Below are positions 1 through 6,384 of a stretch of 9,575 bases of DNA, piece after piece. Made by a program: the position numbers and the translations under genes. Source of the stretch: Candidatus Schekmanbacteria bacterium GWA2_38_11 (GTDB lineage Bacteria; Schekmanbacteria; GWA2-38-11). Under the pieces are notes generated by a model. That model was not told the DNA's origin. It searched no databases and worked only from the letters and a program-made list of their open reading frames with translations. Each line of letters starts with the position of its first letter. Position 1 is the first letter of the stretch. The stretch lies in contig MGDB01000093.1 of the NCBI GenBank assembly GCA_001790645.1, positions 5,138-14,712 of the forward strand, written 5' to 3'.

Positions 1-948
1 AGTGCAAACCTCTCTATACCGTCTGATGACCCTGATACAAACCTTGTTAACGTTTCCCTTACAGGGAAAGGAGCAATATTACCTTCTGATATAGATGTTG
101 CACCAACTTCTATCGATTTTGGGAGTGTAAATGTAGATGAAACATCAGATATTATTGATGTAAATATATCAAACACAGGAGCAGGGGGACTTAATATAGA
201 GGAGATTTCAATAACGGGTTTAAATAAGTTGCAATTTTCAATTGAAGATGATGAATGTTCATATTCAGTTTTAGCTCCTACAGAAAGCTGTATTGTCTCA
301 GTAGCGTTCTGGCCTACATCGGGTGGAGAGAAGCAGGCAAAACTAACCATACCCTCCGATGACTCTGATGAAAGCCCGGTTAATGTCTCGCTTACCGGAA
401 TAGGGGTGGCGCCATGCGGTGATAATCCGCAAATTACAAAGCTCGGCAAACAATCGGCGACATACGCAGAGGAGTTAACAATAACAGGTTCTGGTTTTTG
501 CGAAGATTGGGGGACTGTGTTTCTTTCCGGAATTGAGGCTGATAATATTGTAAGCTGGTCTGATAGTGAAATTGTAGTTACAGTCCCCTGGGGGTTAAAG
601 AATGAAGACATTAAAGTCAAAGCAGTTACAGCTGCTGAAAGTGAAAGCAATGTAAAAACTTTCAAATTTGTAAAACCCCCTGCCCCAAAAATAACCGGAC
701 TGTCTTCTAAATCAGGAAAAATTGGTTCAGAAATTGAAATTATAGGAACAAATTTTGGGAATGAAGATGAAGGAAGCAAGGTTATGTTTGGCAAGGTTGA
801 GGCTGTTGATGTTATTGACTGGAGCAATGAAAGCATCACTGTTAAAGTTCCTGAAATCAGCGTAAAGAAGAAAAGGAAGGTTCTTTCAATTAAAGGAAAC
901 ACGATTTATGGAAAGAGTAATTCTAAAAAATTTAAGGTATTGCCCTAA
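1..948 (+). CDS. C-terminal part of an exported ASH/choice-of-anchor-D and IPT/TIG domain protein (5' end outside window)
   Basis: The reading frame is open from base 1 to the TAA at 946-948, giving 315 residues with no start inside the window. The TTG at 229 is internal. Residues 1-25 are the end of one Ig-like ASH repeat. Residues of about 28-136 form a second ASH repeat, recognisable by IDFGSV, NTG and the ending IPSDDSDESPVNVSLTG, which echoes IPSDDPDTNLVNVSLTG at residues 6-22. Two IPT/TIG beta-sandwich domains follow at about 142-224 and 227-315, each with an ITG.SG.F or IIGTNFG core and a VSWSDSEI or IDWSNESI strand. These folds are typical of large secreted or surface proteins that bind ligands or act as stalks; no enzyme domain is visible. 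The protein ends right after the second TIG domain without an obvious sorting signal. The function is unknown. The domain assignment is firm; the extracellular location is inferred from the families. Confidence 0.85.
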   Translation, partial: SANLSIPSDDPDTNLVNVSLTGKGAILPSDIDVAPTSIDFGSVNVDETSDIIDVNISNTGAGGLNIEEISITGLNKLQFSIEDDECSYSVLAPTESCIVSVAFWPTSGGEKQAKLTIPSDDSDESPVNVSLTGIGVAPCGDNPQITKLGKQSATYAEELTITGSGFCEDWGTVFLSGIEADNIVSWSDSEIVVTVPWGLKNEDIKVKAVTAAESESNVKTFKFVKPPAPKITGLSSKSGKIGSEIEIIGTNFGNEDEGSKVMFGKVEAVDVIDWSNESITVKVPEISVKKKRKVLSIKGNTIYGKSNSKKFKVLP

Positions 949-1007
949 AGGGGAGTTTCCAGAATAATTAAAAGATTATTTGTAAAATAATCACTTATTA
1001 ATAAAAT

Positions 1008-1060
1008 GCCTGTTTGAGAACCATTGCTAAATGGCAATTAAACAGGCCTTTCTGTTTTTA
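1008..1060 (+). terminator. Intrinsic terminator after the ASH/TIG gene
   Basis: GCCTGTTT (1008-1015) pairs perfectly with AAACAGGC (1040-1047). Inside the loop, CCATT (1021-1025) can pair with AATGG (1030-1034), so the hairpin is branched or extended. A T-rich run ending in TTTTT follows at 1048-1060. It lies 60 bases past the stop of the ASH/TIG gene and before the promoter of the next gene, so it separates the two transcription units. Confidence 0.75.
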
Positions 1061-1085
1061 TCATCTCCATTATAAACTCCTTTTG

Positions 1086-1114
1086 TTGACAAAAAATAAG
1101 TGAAAGTGTAAAAA
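1086..1114 (+). promoter_or_regulatory. Putative sigma70-type promoter for dihydrolipoyl dehydrogenase
   Basis: A perfect TTGACA (1086-1091) is followed after 17 bases by TAAAAA (1109-1114), a weak -10. Transcription would start near 1121, leaving a leader of about 30 bases before the GGGAG ribosome site at 1141-1145. Its place right after the terminator supports it. The -10 match is only fair in AT-rich DNA. Confidence 0.45.
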
Positions 1115-1152
1115 CCAAAACAATAAATTTTAATCAAAAAGGGAGAGTTTAA

Positions 1153-2562
1153 ATGGCAGATAAAAATTGTGATATTGCAGTAATAGGCGGTGGTCCGGGA
1201 GGATATGTTTCTGCCATCCGGGCAGCTCAGCTTGGTGCAAAGGTAATACTTGTTGAGGAGGATGAACTTGGAGGGACCTGCCTTAACAGAGGCTGTATGC
1301 CTACAAAAGCCCTACTTAAGGGAGTAGAGTTTTTGGACCTTGCTAAAAAAGGGAAAAATTACGGCATAGATTTTGGTGAAGTGAAGGTTGATTTTTCAAG
1401 GCTAAATTCAAGGAAAAATACAATTGTAAAGACCCTTGTTGGCGGTGTGACAAATATTCTCAAAAGTTATTCCGTTGAAGTGCTGAAAGGTATGGGGAAG
1501 CTGATATCACCTGGTCAAATTGAGGTGATTCTTCCAAGCGGGAGAATGAATGTGGAAGCAAAAAAAATTATTCTGGCAACCGGTTCTGTATGTTCAACTC
1601 TTCCTATTCGTGGAATTGAAAGTAATGGGGTCATCAACAGCGATGATGCTTTAGAACTTACAGAAATACCTAAGAGCCTTGTAATCATTGGTGGAGGAAT
1701 AATAGGGGTTGAATTTGCCAATATTTTTTCAAAGCTCGGCACAGCAGTTACAATAATTGAACTCATGCCGCAAATAATACCGACAGAGGATAATGATGTT
1801 GCCGCTACTCTTGAAAACTCATTGAAAAGGGGAGGGGTTGAAACTTTTACTAATGCATCGGTTTCAAGGATTGAGGAAAGTCAGGAATGGTGCGATGTAT
1901 TTTTTCTCTCTAAAGAAGGTAACGAGCAAAAAATTTCTTCTCAAATGGTGCTTGTGGCTGTGGGAAGAAAGCCCTATACAAGCAGCCTTGATTTAGAAAA
2001 GGCCGGGGTAAAGACAGAGAAAGGAAAGATATTAGCTAACAGCAGGATGGAGACAAATATAGATAATATTTATGCGATAGGAGATGTGCTTGGGAAAATT
2101 ATGTTAGCCCATGTTGCAATGGAAGAAGGAACTGTTGCTGCTGAAAATGCCCTTGGTAAAACTGTTGAAATGGATTACAGGAGTGTGCCACGATGTATTT
2201 ATACAAGCCCTGAAATAGCAGCAGTTGGGATTACTGAAAAGGACGCAAGGGATAAAGGGATGAAAGTTAAAACAGGCAAATTTCCGTTCTCCGCAAGCGG
2301 GAAAGCTGCTATAGTTGGTGAGAGAGAAGGTTTTGTTAAGATAATTTCTGATGAAAAAAATGAGGCTATACTTGGGGTCCAGATTATAGGTCCTGGTGCG
2401 ACTGATCTTATAGCTGAAGGAGTTCTTGCTATAGCAAAGGATGTAACGGTGCGGGAACTAGCTTCAACGATCCATGCGCACCCAACTCTTTCAGAGCCTG
2501 TAAAGGAAGCTGCATTGGATAATTTAGGTTTTCCAATCCATATTCCTAAAAAAACACGGTAG
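1153..2562 (+). CDS. lpdA: Dihydrolipoyl dehydrogenase (E3)
   Basis: This is an FAD-dependent cytoplasmic flavoenzyme that reoxidises dihydrolipoyl groups with NAD+ as the E3 subunit of 2-oxoacid dehydrogenase or glycine-cleavage complexes. The 469 residues match the usual family length. Visible motifs in order: FAD-binding GGGPGG at 12-17; redox disulfide GGTCLNRGCMPTK with Cys43 and Cys48; NAD-binding GGGIIG at 180-185 followed by EFA; the second FAD contact YAIGDV at 307-312; and the dimer-interface motif HAHPTLSE with the catalytic base His443 and its partner Glu448. All key residues are present. The ATG at 1153 is preceded by GGGAG at 1141-1145. No E1, E2, lipoate or gcv gene lies beside it, so which complex it serves cannot be read here. 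Related disulfide reductases such as mercuric reductase are less likely, because there is no heavy-metal domain and the HAHPTLSE ending is typical of E3. Confidence 0.95.
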   Translation: MADKNCDIAVIGGGPGGYVSAIRAAQLGAKVILVEEDELGGTCLNRGCMPTKALLKGVEFLDLAKKGKNYGIDFGEVKVDFSRLNSRKNTIVKTLVGGVTNILKSYSVEVLKGMGKLISPGQIEVILPSGRMNVEAKKIILATGSVCSTLPIRGIESNGVINSDDALELTEIPKSLVIIGGGIIGVEFANIFSKLGTAVTIIELMPQIIPTEDNDVAATLENSLKRGGVETFTNASVSRIEESQEWCDVFFLSKEGNEQKISSQMVLVAVGRKPYTSSLDLEKAGVKTEKGKILANSRMETNIDNIYAIGDVLGKIMLAHVAMEEGTVAAENALGKTVEMDYRSVPRCIYTSPEIAAVGITEKDARDKGMKVKTGKFPFSASGKAAIVGEREGFVKIISDEKNEAILGVQIIGPGATDLIAEGVLAIAKDVTVRELASTIHAHPTLSEPVKEAALDNLGFPIHIPKKTR

Positions 2563-2631
2563 GATTTTTTTATAAAAATTCTTTTTTAAAGCTCTCAAAA
2601 AAAAGATATTTATGAAAAAGTCTGCTTTTAT

Positions 2632-2712
2632 GATTACACCGGTTATAGATGAGATTTCACGGATTGAATTTACAAATAAAAATCTCTGTAGTTTTCCTAA
2701 ATCTGTGTAATC
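2632..2712. repeat. Degenerate dispersed inverted repeat (GATTACACAGATTT-type)
   Basis: In the gap between the dihydrolipoyl dehydrogenase and the zinc-ribbon gene, GATTACAC (2632-2639) pairs with GTGTAATC (2705-2712). Nested inside, GAGATTT (2651-2657) pairs with AAATCTC (2680-2686). Read on the minus strand it contains GATTACACAGATTT and AATCCGTGAAATCTC, the wording of a family of short dispersed repeats that I recognise from many environmental bacterial genomes. A further hairpin, GAGGCCTCT (2714-2722) with AGAGACCTC (2735-2743, one mismatch), follows directly. Only one copy is in this window, so the dispersed nature is inferred. Apart from this repeat and the promoter downstream, I see nothing else in the gap. 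Confidence 0.5.
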
Positions 2713-2753
2713 AGAGGCCTCTCTTGTATTTTTCAGAGACCTCAAAAATATAT

Positions 2754-2781
2754 TTGACAAAATAAAAGCACGTAATAATAT
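2754..2781 (+). promoter_or_regulatory. Strong sigma70-type promoter for the zinc-ribbon gene
   Basis: TTGACA (2754-2759), a 16-base spacer and TAATAT (2776-2781) make a near-consensus promoter. Transcription would begin near 2788, about 43 bases before the ATG at 2831. An imperfect hairpin (2714-2743) ends 10 bases upstream of the -35. Confidence 0.6.
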
Positions 2782-2830
2782 TCAACCAAAAAAAGGAATA
2801 ATCCTTACTAAAAATTTAATGGAGGTTGTT

Positions 2831-3004
2831 ATGAATTACTATTGCCTCGATTGCTCTAAAGAGTTTTATCTTGAAGACTCTGATGAGCTTGTTGCATGTC
2901 CTTTTTGCAATAGTGAAGACGTAGAGCAGCTTGAAGACGAAGAGTTTGATGAAGAAGATTATGGTGATGAGTTTGACGAAGATATAGATGAAGAGGATTT
3001 GTAA
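2831..3004 (+). CDS. Small zinc-ribbon protein with highly acidic C-terminal tail
   Basis: The product is a 57-residue protein of unknown function. Four cysteines in two CxxC knuckles, Cys5/Cys8 and Cys23/Cys26, should bind one zinc or iron ion in a rubredoxin-like or zinc-ribbon fold. From residue 28 to the end the chain is a low-complexity tail in which about 20 of 30 residues are Asp or Glu, probably disordered. I chose the ATG at 2831 over an in-frame ATG at 2819 because GGAGG (2821-2825) sits 5 bases before it and overlaps the upstream ATG. A strong promoter lies upstream, so the gene is probably its own unit. It resembles the small FmdB-like or rubredoxin-like regulatory ribbons in general form only. 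The acidic tail could mimic nucleic acid or bind a basic partner, but this is speculation. Confidence 0.8.
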   Translation: MNYYCLDCSKEFYLEDSDELVACPFCNSEDVEQLEDEEFDEEDYGDEFDEDIDEEDL

Positions 3005-3086
3005 CTAAAGCCTATATCTTGTTTTTCTCTGATCCCGCCAGAATAAAAACATGCCTTAGGAAGTATTTTTTATTTTCACGAAAAAT

Positions 3087-4709
3087 TTATGAGACCTTTT
3101 TCCTTTTTTTCTCTACGTAATCGACCAGAATATATTTACCAAGGTCAAGTGGGTTGGTAAAGAATGCACGTCCTTTGTTGATTTTTGTTATCTGGTCGAC
3201 AAAAGAACGCAGAGCAGGGGTTGAATCCAGCATAAAGGTATTGATTGTTATCCCCTGCCTTGTGCATCTGAATACTTCCTTGAGGGTTTCTTTACATGCC
3301 CTCGGACTTATCCCTCCATAACCCATGGGCCATTCAAATTGGAGTTTTCCACTATAGAAATAAGCTGTTGGCTGACCATCTGTTATTGTGATTATCTGCT
3401 GGTTTTTGCTCCTGTGTCTTGAGATCAACCTTCCGGCAAGTCTGAGTCCATCCTGGAGATTTGTGAAAGCGTTTTCCATATCTCTGCTTCCATCCACAAG
3501 TTTGAGCTGTGGAAGTTCTTCAGCACTAATTATTCTTGCCCTTGAAGAAAAGCCGACTATGTAAAAGTTGTCCTTTGGGAACTTTGTCCTGATAAGATGG
3601 TCGAAGGCAACGGCAACTTTTTTTGCGCCCGCAAACCTGTTTCCCCATGCCATAGAAAAACTCATGTCTATAAGCATTACTGTTGTTGACTGGGACGAGT
3701 AATCAACATCATAAATTTCAAAATCCTCTGAACTCAGTGCCAGTGGAGCGGTTTTATATTCCCTCTTCAGGGAGTTCATAAGGGTTTGGCTCAGGTTAAT
3801 ATTCAATGGATCTCCATATTGGTATTTCTTTGAATGGTCCAGTTTAACGTTCCCGAAGCCTCCCAAACGGGTTTCATGAGTCCCGAAATAATCTTTTTTC
3901 ATTGACGAATAAATACTCTGAATAGCATTTTGTCCTATTCTCCTTATCCCTTTTGGAGTCAGACTGAATCTGTTTCCGCTTACTTCGATATATCCGGCAT
4001 TTTTAAACTTCTCAATTATACCCTGCAGATATTCAAAAACTTTATAAATATCATTGTCCAGAAAATATTTGAGATCCTCTAAATTAATTGTGATAAAATT
4101 TCCTTCCTGCAAATCCTTTTCAAGGTTTTCCAGGCGTTTAAATTCTTCCATCATACCTACAGATTCTTTGAATGGGAGGGGAGTTTCGCCGTGAAAATCC
4201 CGGTTATATTTTTCAAAAAAATCTTCCAGTTGCCTTAACTTCTCAAGGTCCCTCAGCAATTTTTCAAAATCCTGTTTAGCCTTTTTATCCTGAAAATCAT
4301 AGTACCTTAGCGCTTCAATAGTTTTGCTTAGTTTCTTAGGAATGTTTTCAAGAAGGAATCTTCTTTCTGCAAGTTCCTGCTGATTATCTTTAAATTTCAT
4401 TTCAATGGCTTGAAGCTCTTTGTTAAGGATTTTCTTTAACTCTTTTTTAATATCATCAAAACTATAATCAAGGTTAAAAGTTTTGAAATACTCTTCTTTC
4501 AGACTTCTAAGATAATTAAGATACTCGTCCATGCTCATAAGATTTATATCAGGATTTGAAGCCAAATATTGAAGCATCATCCATTGGAGAGCAACGTTAA
4601 GATCACCATCCTGGAGCAAATAGTCTGTGAACTGATCGAAGAGTTTTTCTTCGTCTAAGTTTATCTTATCCTGTGTACCATCCCACTCCGAGTACTGATA
4701 TCTTTTCAT
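3087..4709 (-). CDS. VWA-domain protein, Mg-chelatase subunit D-like partner of the adjacent AAA+ ATPase
   Basis: The 540-residue soluble protein has no signal peptide or membrane segment. Residues of about 20-235 are mostly helical and charged, with likely coiled coil at about 85-205. Around 225-265 there is a winged-helix-like stretch (GYIEVSGNRFSLTPKGIRRIG). The C-terminal VWA domain runs from about 342 to 530 and keeps the metal-ion-dependent adhesion site: Asp348-x-Ser350-x-Ser352 in LIDMSFSM, a candidate Thr near 416, and Asp444 in ITDGQPT. The stretch YGDPLNINLSQTLMNSL before it is also typical of this conserved family, usually annotated as VWA-containing and always paired with a chelatase-I-like ATPase. 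By analogy with BchD/CoxE/MoxR-VWA pairs, it probably carries the client or metal-binding site while the ATPase remodels. The start overlaps the ATPase stop by ATGA (4706-4709), which indicates translational coupling. The substrate is unknown. Confidence 0.88.
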   Translation of the reverse strand: MKRYQYSEWDGTQDKINLDEEKLFDQFTDYLLQDGDLNVALQWMMLQYLASNPDINLMSMDEYLNYLRSLKEEYFKTFNLDYSFDDIKKELKKILNKELQAIEMKFKDNQQELAERRFLLENIPKKLSKTIEALRYYDFQDKKAKQDFEKLLRDLEKLRQLEDFFEKYNRDFHGETPLPFKESVGMMEEFKRLENLEKDLQEGNFITINLEDLKYFLDNDIYKVFEYLQGIIEKFKNAGYIEVSGNRFSLTPKGIRRIGQNAIQSIYSSMKKDYFGTHETRLGGFGNVKLDHSKKYQYGDPLNINLSQTLMNSLKREYKTAPLALSSEDFEIYDVDYSSQSTTVMLIDMSFSMAWGNRFAGAKKVAVAFDHLIRTKFPKDNFYIVGFSSRARIISAEELPQLKLVDGSRDMENAFTNLQDGLRLAGRLISRHRSKNQQIITITDGQPTAYFYSGKLQFEWPMGYGGISPRACKETLKEVFRCTRQGITINTFMLDSTPALRSFVDQITKINKGRAFFTNPLDLGKYILVDYVEKKRKKVS

Positions 4710-6109
4710 TTGTAAACTATCTTTCCGTTTACTTCACTTTTGTTCAATTTGTTATAGAGATGAAGACCTTCAAAAATAAACTCCATGGCAGAAGCAATTG
4801 AAGCTGTTGATTTAGAATCATCCAATTTTTTTATGCCTTCCTTAAGACCTTCAATTTTTGATAGTCCTTCAAGATATTCGCTGGACGGCATCTGGTCTGA
4901 GACCTCTACTACCCAGCCGTTCTTGAAACTCTCTATTACTTTCTGAAGCTGATTTGAATTGAAGTATTGGTCAAAGACTTTTTTAATTGCTTTCTGGATT
5001 ATCTTTTTTATAATGTCGTCTTCTTTTTTATCCTCACCAAGATATTCAAGCTCGATTTTGCCGCAAGTAGATGACAGAATTGAATGCATATCGCTCATCC
5101 GTGGGACAATTTCATCCTCATTAAGGAGGATAGCTCTTTTTTCGGCGTTACTTATAATGTTTTCAATATTGGCTATTGACATTCTGACAGAAACCCCGGA
5201 TTTCTGGTTTACATCGCTGCTTCCCCTTGCTGCCATTGTAATTTCAGCAATAATTTCTTTAATGAATTTTGGGATATTTAACTTCAACTGACCGGTTGCA
5301 AATTTTGCTCTTTCCTGTTCCATTATTTCAATTTCAATCCCACGGTCATTTGAGTAATGAGTTCTTATCTGGGATTTAAAACGGTCTTTTAGGGGAGTGA
5401 TTATTCTGCCGCGGCTCGTATAGTCATCCGGATTTGCACTTGCCACAATGCATATATCAAGAGGGAGCTGAACCTTGTAACCTTTAATCTGGACATCTCC
5501 TTCTTCCATAATGTTAAAAAGTCCTACCTGGATTTTTTCAGCTAAATCAGGAAGCTCGTTTATTGCAAAAATCCCTCTGTTGGTTCTTGGGATCAGGCCA
5601 AAATGGATTGTTAGCTCATCAGATAGATACCTTCCTTCAGCAACCTTTATTGGATCTACTTCACCGATAATGTCTGCAATTGATACATCAGGTGTTGCTA
5701 ATTTTTCGCCGTATCTTGATTCCCGCGCAATCCATACTATTTCAACTTTGTCTCCAGATTTTTTGATCTTTTCTTTGCAGGATTTACAGATTGGTTTATA
5801 CGGGTTGTCATTTATCTCACAGCCTGAAATTACAGGGACAACAGGGTCTAAAAGGTTAATAAGGTTTCTTATTATGCGGCTTTTTGCCTGACCTCGTTCG
5901 CCTAAAAAGATCATATTGTGACCTGACAATATAGAGTTCTCGATTTGAGGGATAACAGAATTATCATAACCAATTATTCCCGGGAACAATGTCTCTCTTT
6001 TTCTCAGTTTAGCTATAAGGTTTTTTCGCAGTTCCTCATTTATTGGGAGAATGGCATAGTTAGAACGTTTCAGATCTTCTAATGTTTTAATATTTTCAAA
6101 ATCTATCAT
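4706..6109 (-). CDS. Mg-chelatase subunit I-like AAA+ ATPase
   Basis: This is a cytoplasmic AAA+ ATPase of the chelatase/MoxR clade. Using the ATG at 6109 it has 467 residues. Motifs: Walker A GERGQAKS at 70-77; Walker B IFAINELPDL with Asn-Glu (184-185) in place of the usual Asp-Glu, which as far as I recall is normal for this family; sensor 1 ASAN with Asn226; arginine-finger region PLKDRF with Arg243; and sensor 2 region SVRMS with Arg309. Between Walker A and B lies an insert with Cys97, Cys108 and Cys111 (GCEINDNPYKPICKSC), which may bind metal. The phrase ATPDVSIADIIGEVDP is also diagnostic of the family. The frame is open to a TTG at 6133 (475 residues), but that codon has no ribosome site. 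MIDFENIKTLEDL fits family starts better, although its own ribosome site is also weak. The gene is first in a two-gene operon with the VWA gene, and there are no cobalamin or chlorophyll genes nearby, so a true chelatase role is not supported. Confidence 0.88.
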   Translation of the reverse strand: MIDFENIKTLEDLKRSNYAILPINEELRKNLIAKLRKRETLFPGIIGYDNSVIPQIENSILSGHNMIFLGERGQAKSRIIRNLINLLDPVVPVISGCEINDNPYKPICKSCKEKIKKSGDKVEIVWIARESRYGEKLATPDVSIADIIGEVDPIKVAEGRYLSDELTIHFGLIPRTNRGIFAINELPDLAEKIQVGLFNIMEEGDVQIKGYKVQLPLDICIVASANPDDYTSRGRIITPLKDRFKSQIRTHYSNDRGIEIEIMEQERAKFATGQLKLNIPKFIKEIIAEITMAARGSSDVNQKSGVSVRMSIANIENIISNAEKRAILLNEDEIVPRMSDMHSILSSTCGKIELEYLGEDKKEDDIIKKIIQKAIKKVFDQYFNSNQLQKVIESFKNGWVVEVSDQMPSSEYLEGLSKIEGLKEGIKKLDDSKSTASIASAMEFIFEGLHLYNKLNKSEVNGKIVYK

Positions 6110-6153
6110 TGCGCTTATTACCGAACCTTTCAATTATGAGGTGAGCTATATTG

Positions 6154-6181
6154 AGCAGGGCGAAAAAATTTTAACCCTGCT
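6154..6181 (-). other. Hairpin in the leader of the ATPase/VWA operon
   Basis: Read on the minus strand, AGCAGGG (6181-6175) pairs perfectly with CCCTGCT (6160-6154) around a 14-base A/T-rich loop. It lies between the putative promoter and the ATPase start and has no T-run after it, so it is not a standard terminator. It may stabilise or regulate the leader; there is no direct evidence. Confidence 0.35.
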
Positions 6182-6210
6182 GTATAAAAATGATAGTGAT
6201 ATATAAGTAA

Positions 6211-6238
6211 AGGTTAATGATTATTTTTGTTTTGTCAA
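6211..6238 (-). promoter_or_regulatory. Putative promoter of the ATPase/VWA operon
   Basis: On the minus strand TTGACA (6238-6233) is followed after 16 bases by TAACCT (6216-6211), a weak -10. Transcription would start near 6203, leaving a leader of about 95 bases that contains the 6154-6181 hairpin. The -35 is perfect, but the -10 matches only 3 of 6 positions. Confidence 0.4.
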
Positions 6239-6357
6239 ATTAAATTAAAGAGAGCTATGGGAAAGTTTTTATTAAGCTCTTTTGATGCGGTTTTTGCCGC
6301 AAGGTAGTTGATTCTCTGCAATCTGTTGCCAATTACTTTAATCATGGGCCTCACCAT
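6235..6357 (-). CDS. Possible 40-residue small ORF downstream of the DUF362 gene
   Basis: From ATG 6357 to the TGA at 6237-6235 there is an open frame of 40 residues, moderately basic and amphipathic (MVRPMIKVIGNRLQRINYLA and onward). A second ATG at 6345 has GAGG three bases upstream. The frame is the same as that of the DUF362 gene. It is open right after that gene's TGA, so 49 codons lie between the two stops. I recognise no family. It could be a real small protein, a decayed 3' extension of the DUF362 gene, or chance. Its stop falls inside the proposed -35 of the ATPase promoter. Apart from this ORF, the promoter and the hairpin, I see nothing in the 6110-6384 gap. Confidence 0.25.
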   Translation of the reverse strand: MVRPMIKVIGNRLQRINYLAAKTASKELNKNFPIALFNLI

Positions 6358-6384
6358 ATTTTTTAGAAACCTGATAAAGAGATT

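Noticed and set aside
2524..2760. 78-codon minus-strand open frame in the gap after the dihydrolipoyl dehydrogenase
   Set aside because: It overlaps the end of that gene, runs through the dispersed inverted repeat, and has no recognisable domain. The openness is explained by AT-rich repeat sequence.
3005..3086. Bidirectional terminator between the convergent zinc-ribbon and VWA genes
   Set aside because: T-rich runs are present, but I found no convincing GC stem before them on either strand.
5511..5891. 126-codon plus-strand open frame opposite the AAA+ ATPase
   Set aside because: It lies wholly antisense to a gene with clear conserved motifs and has no ribosome site or family match.
6251..6280. 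AGAGCT/AGCTCT inverted repeat as a terminator for the DUF362 gene
   Set aside because: The stem is only 6 bp with an 18-base loop, and the following T content is broken by A residues; too weak to call.
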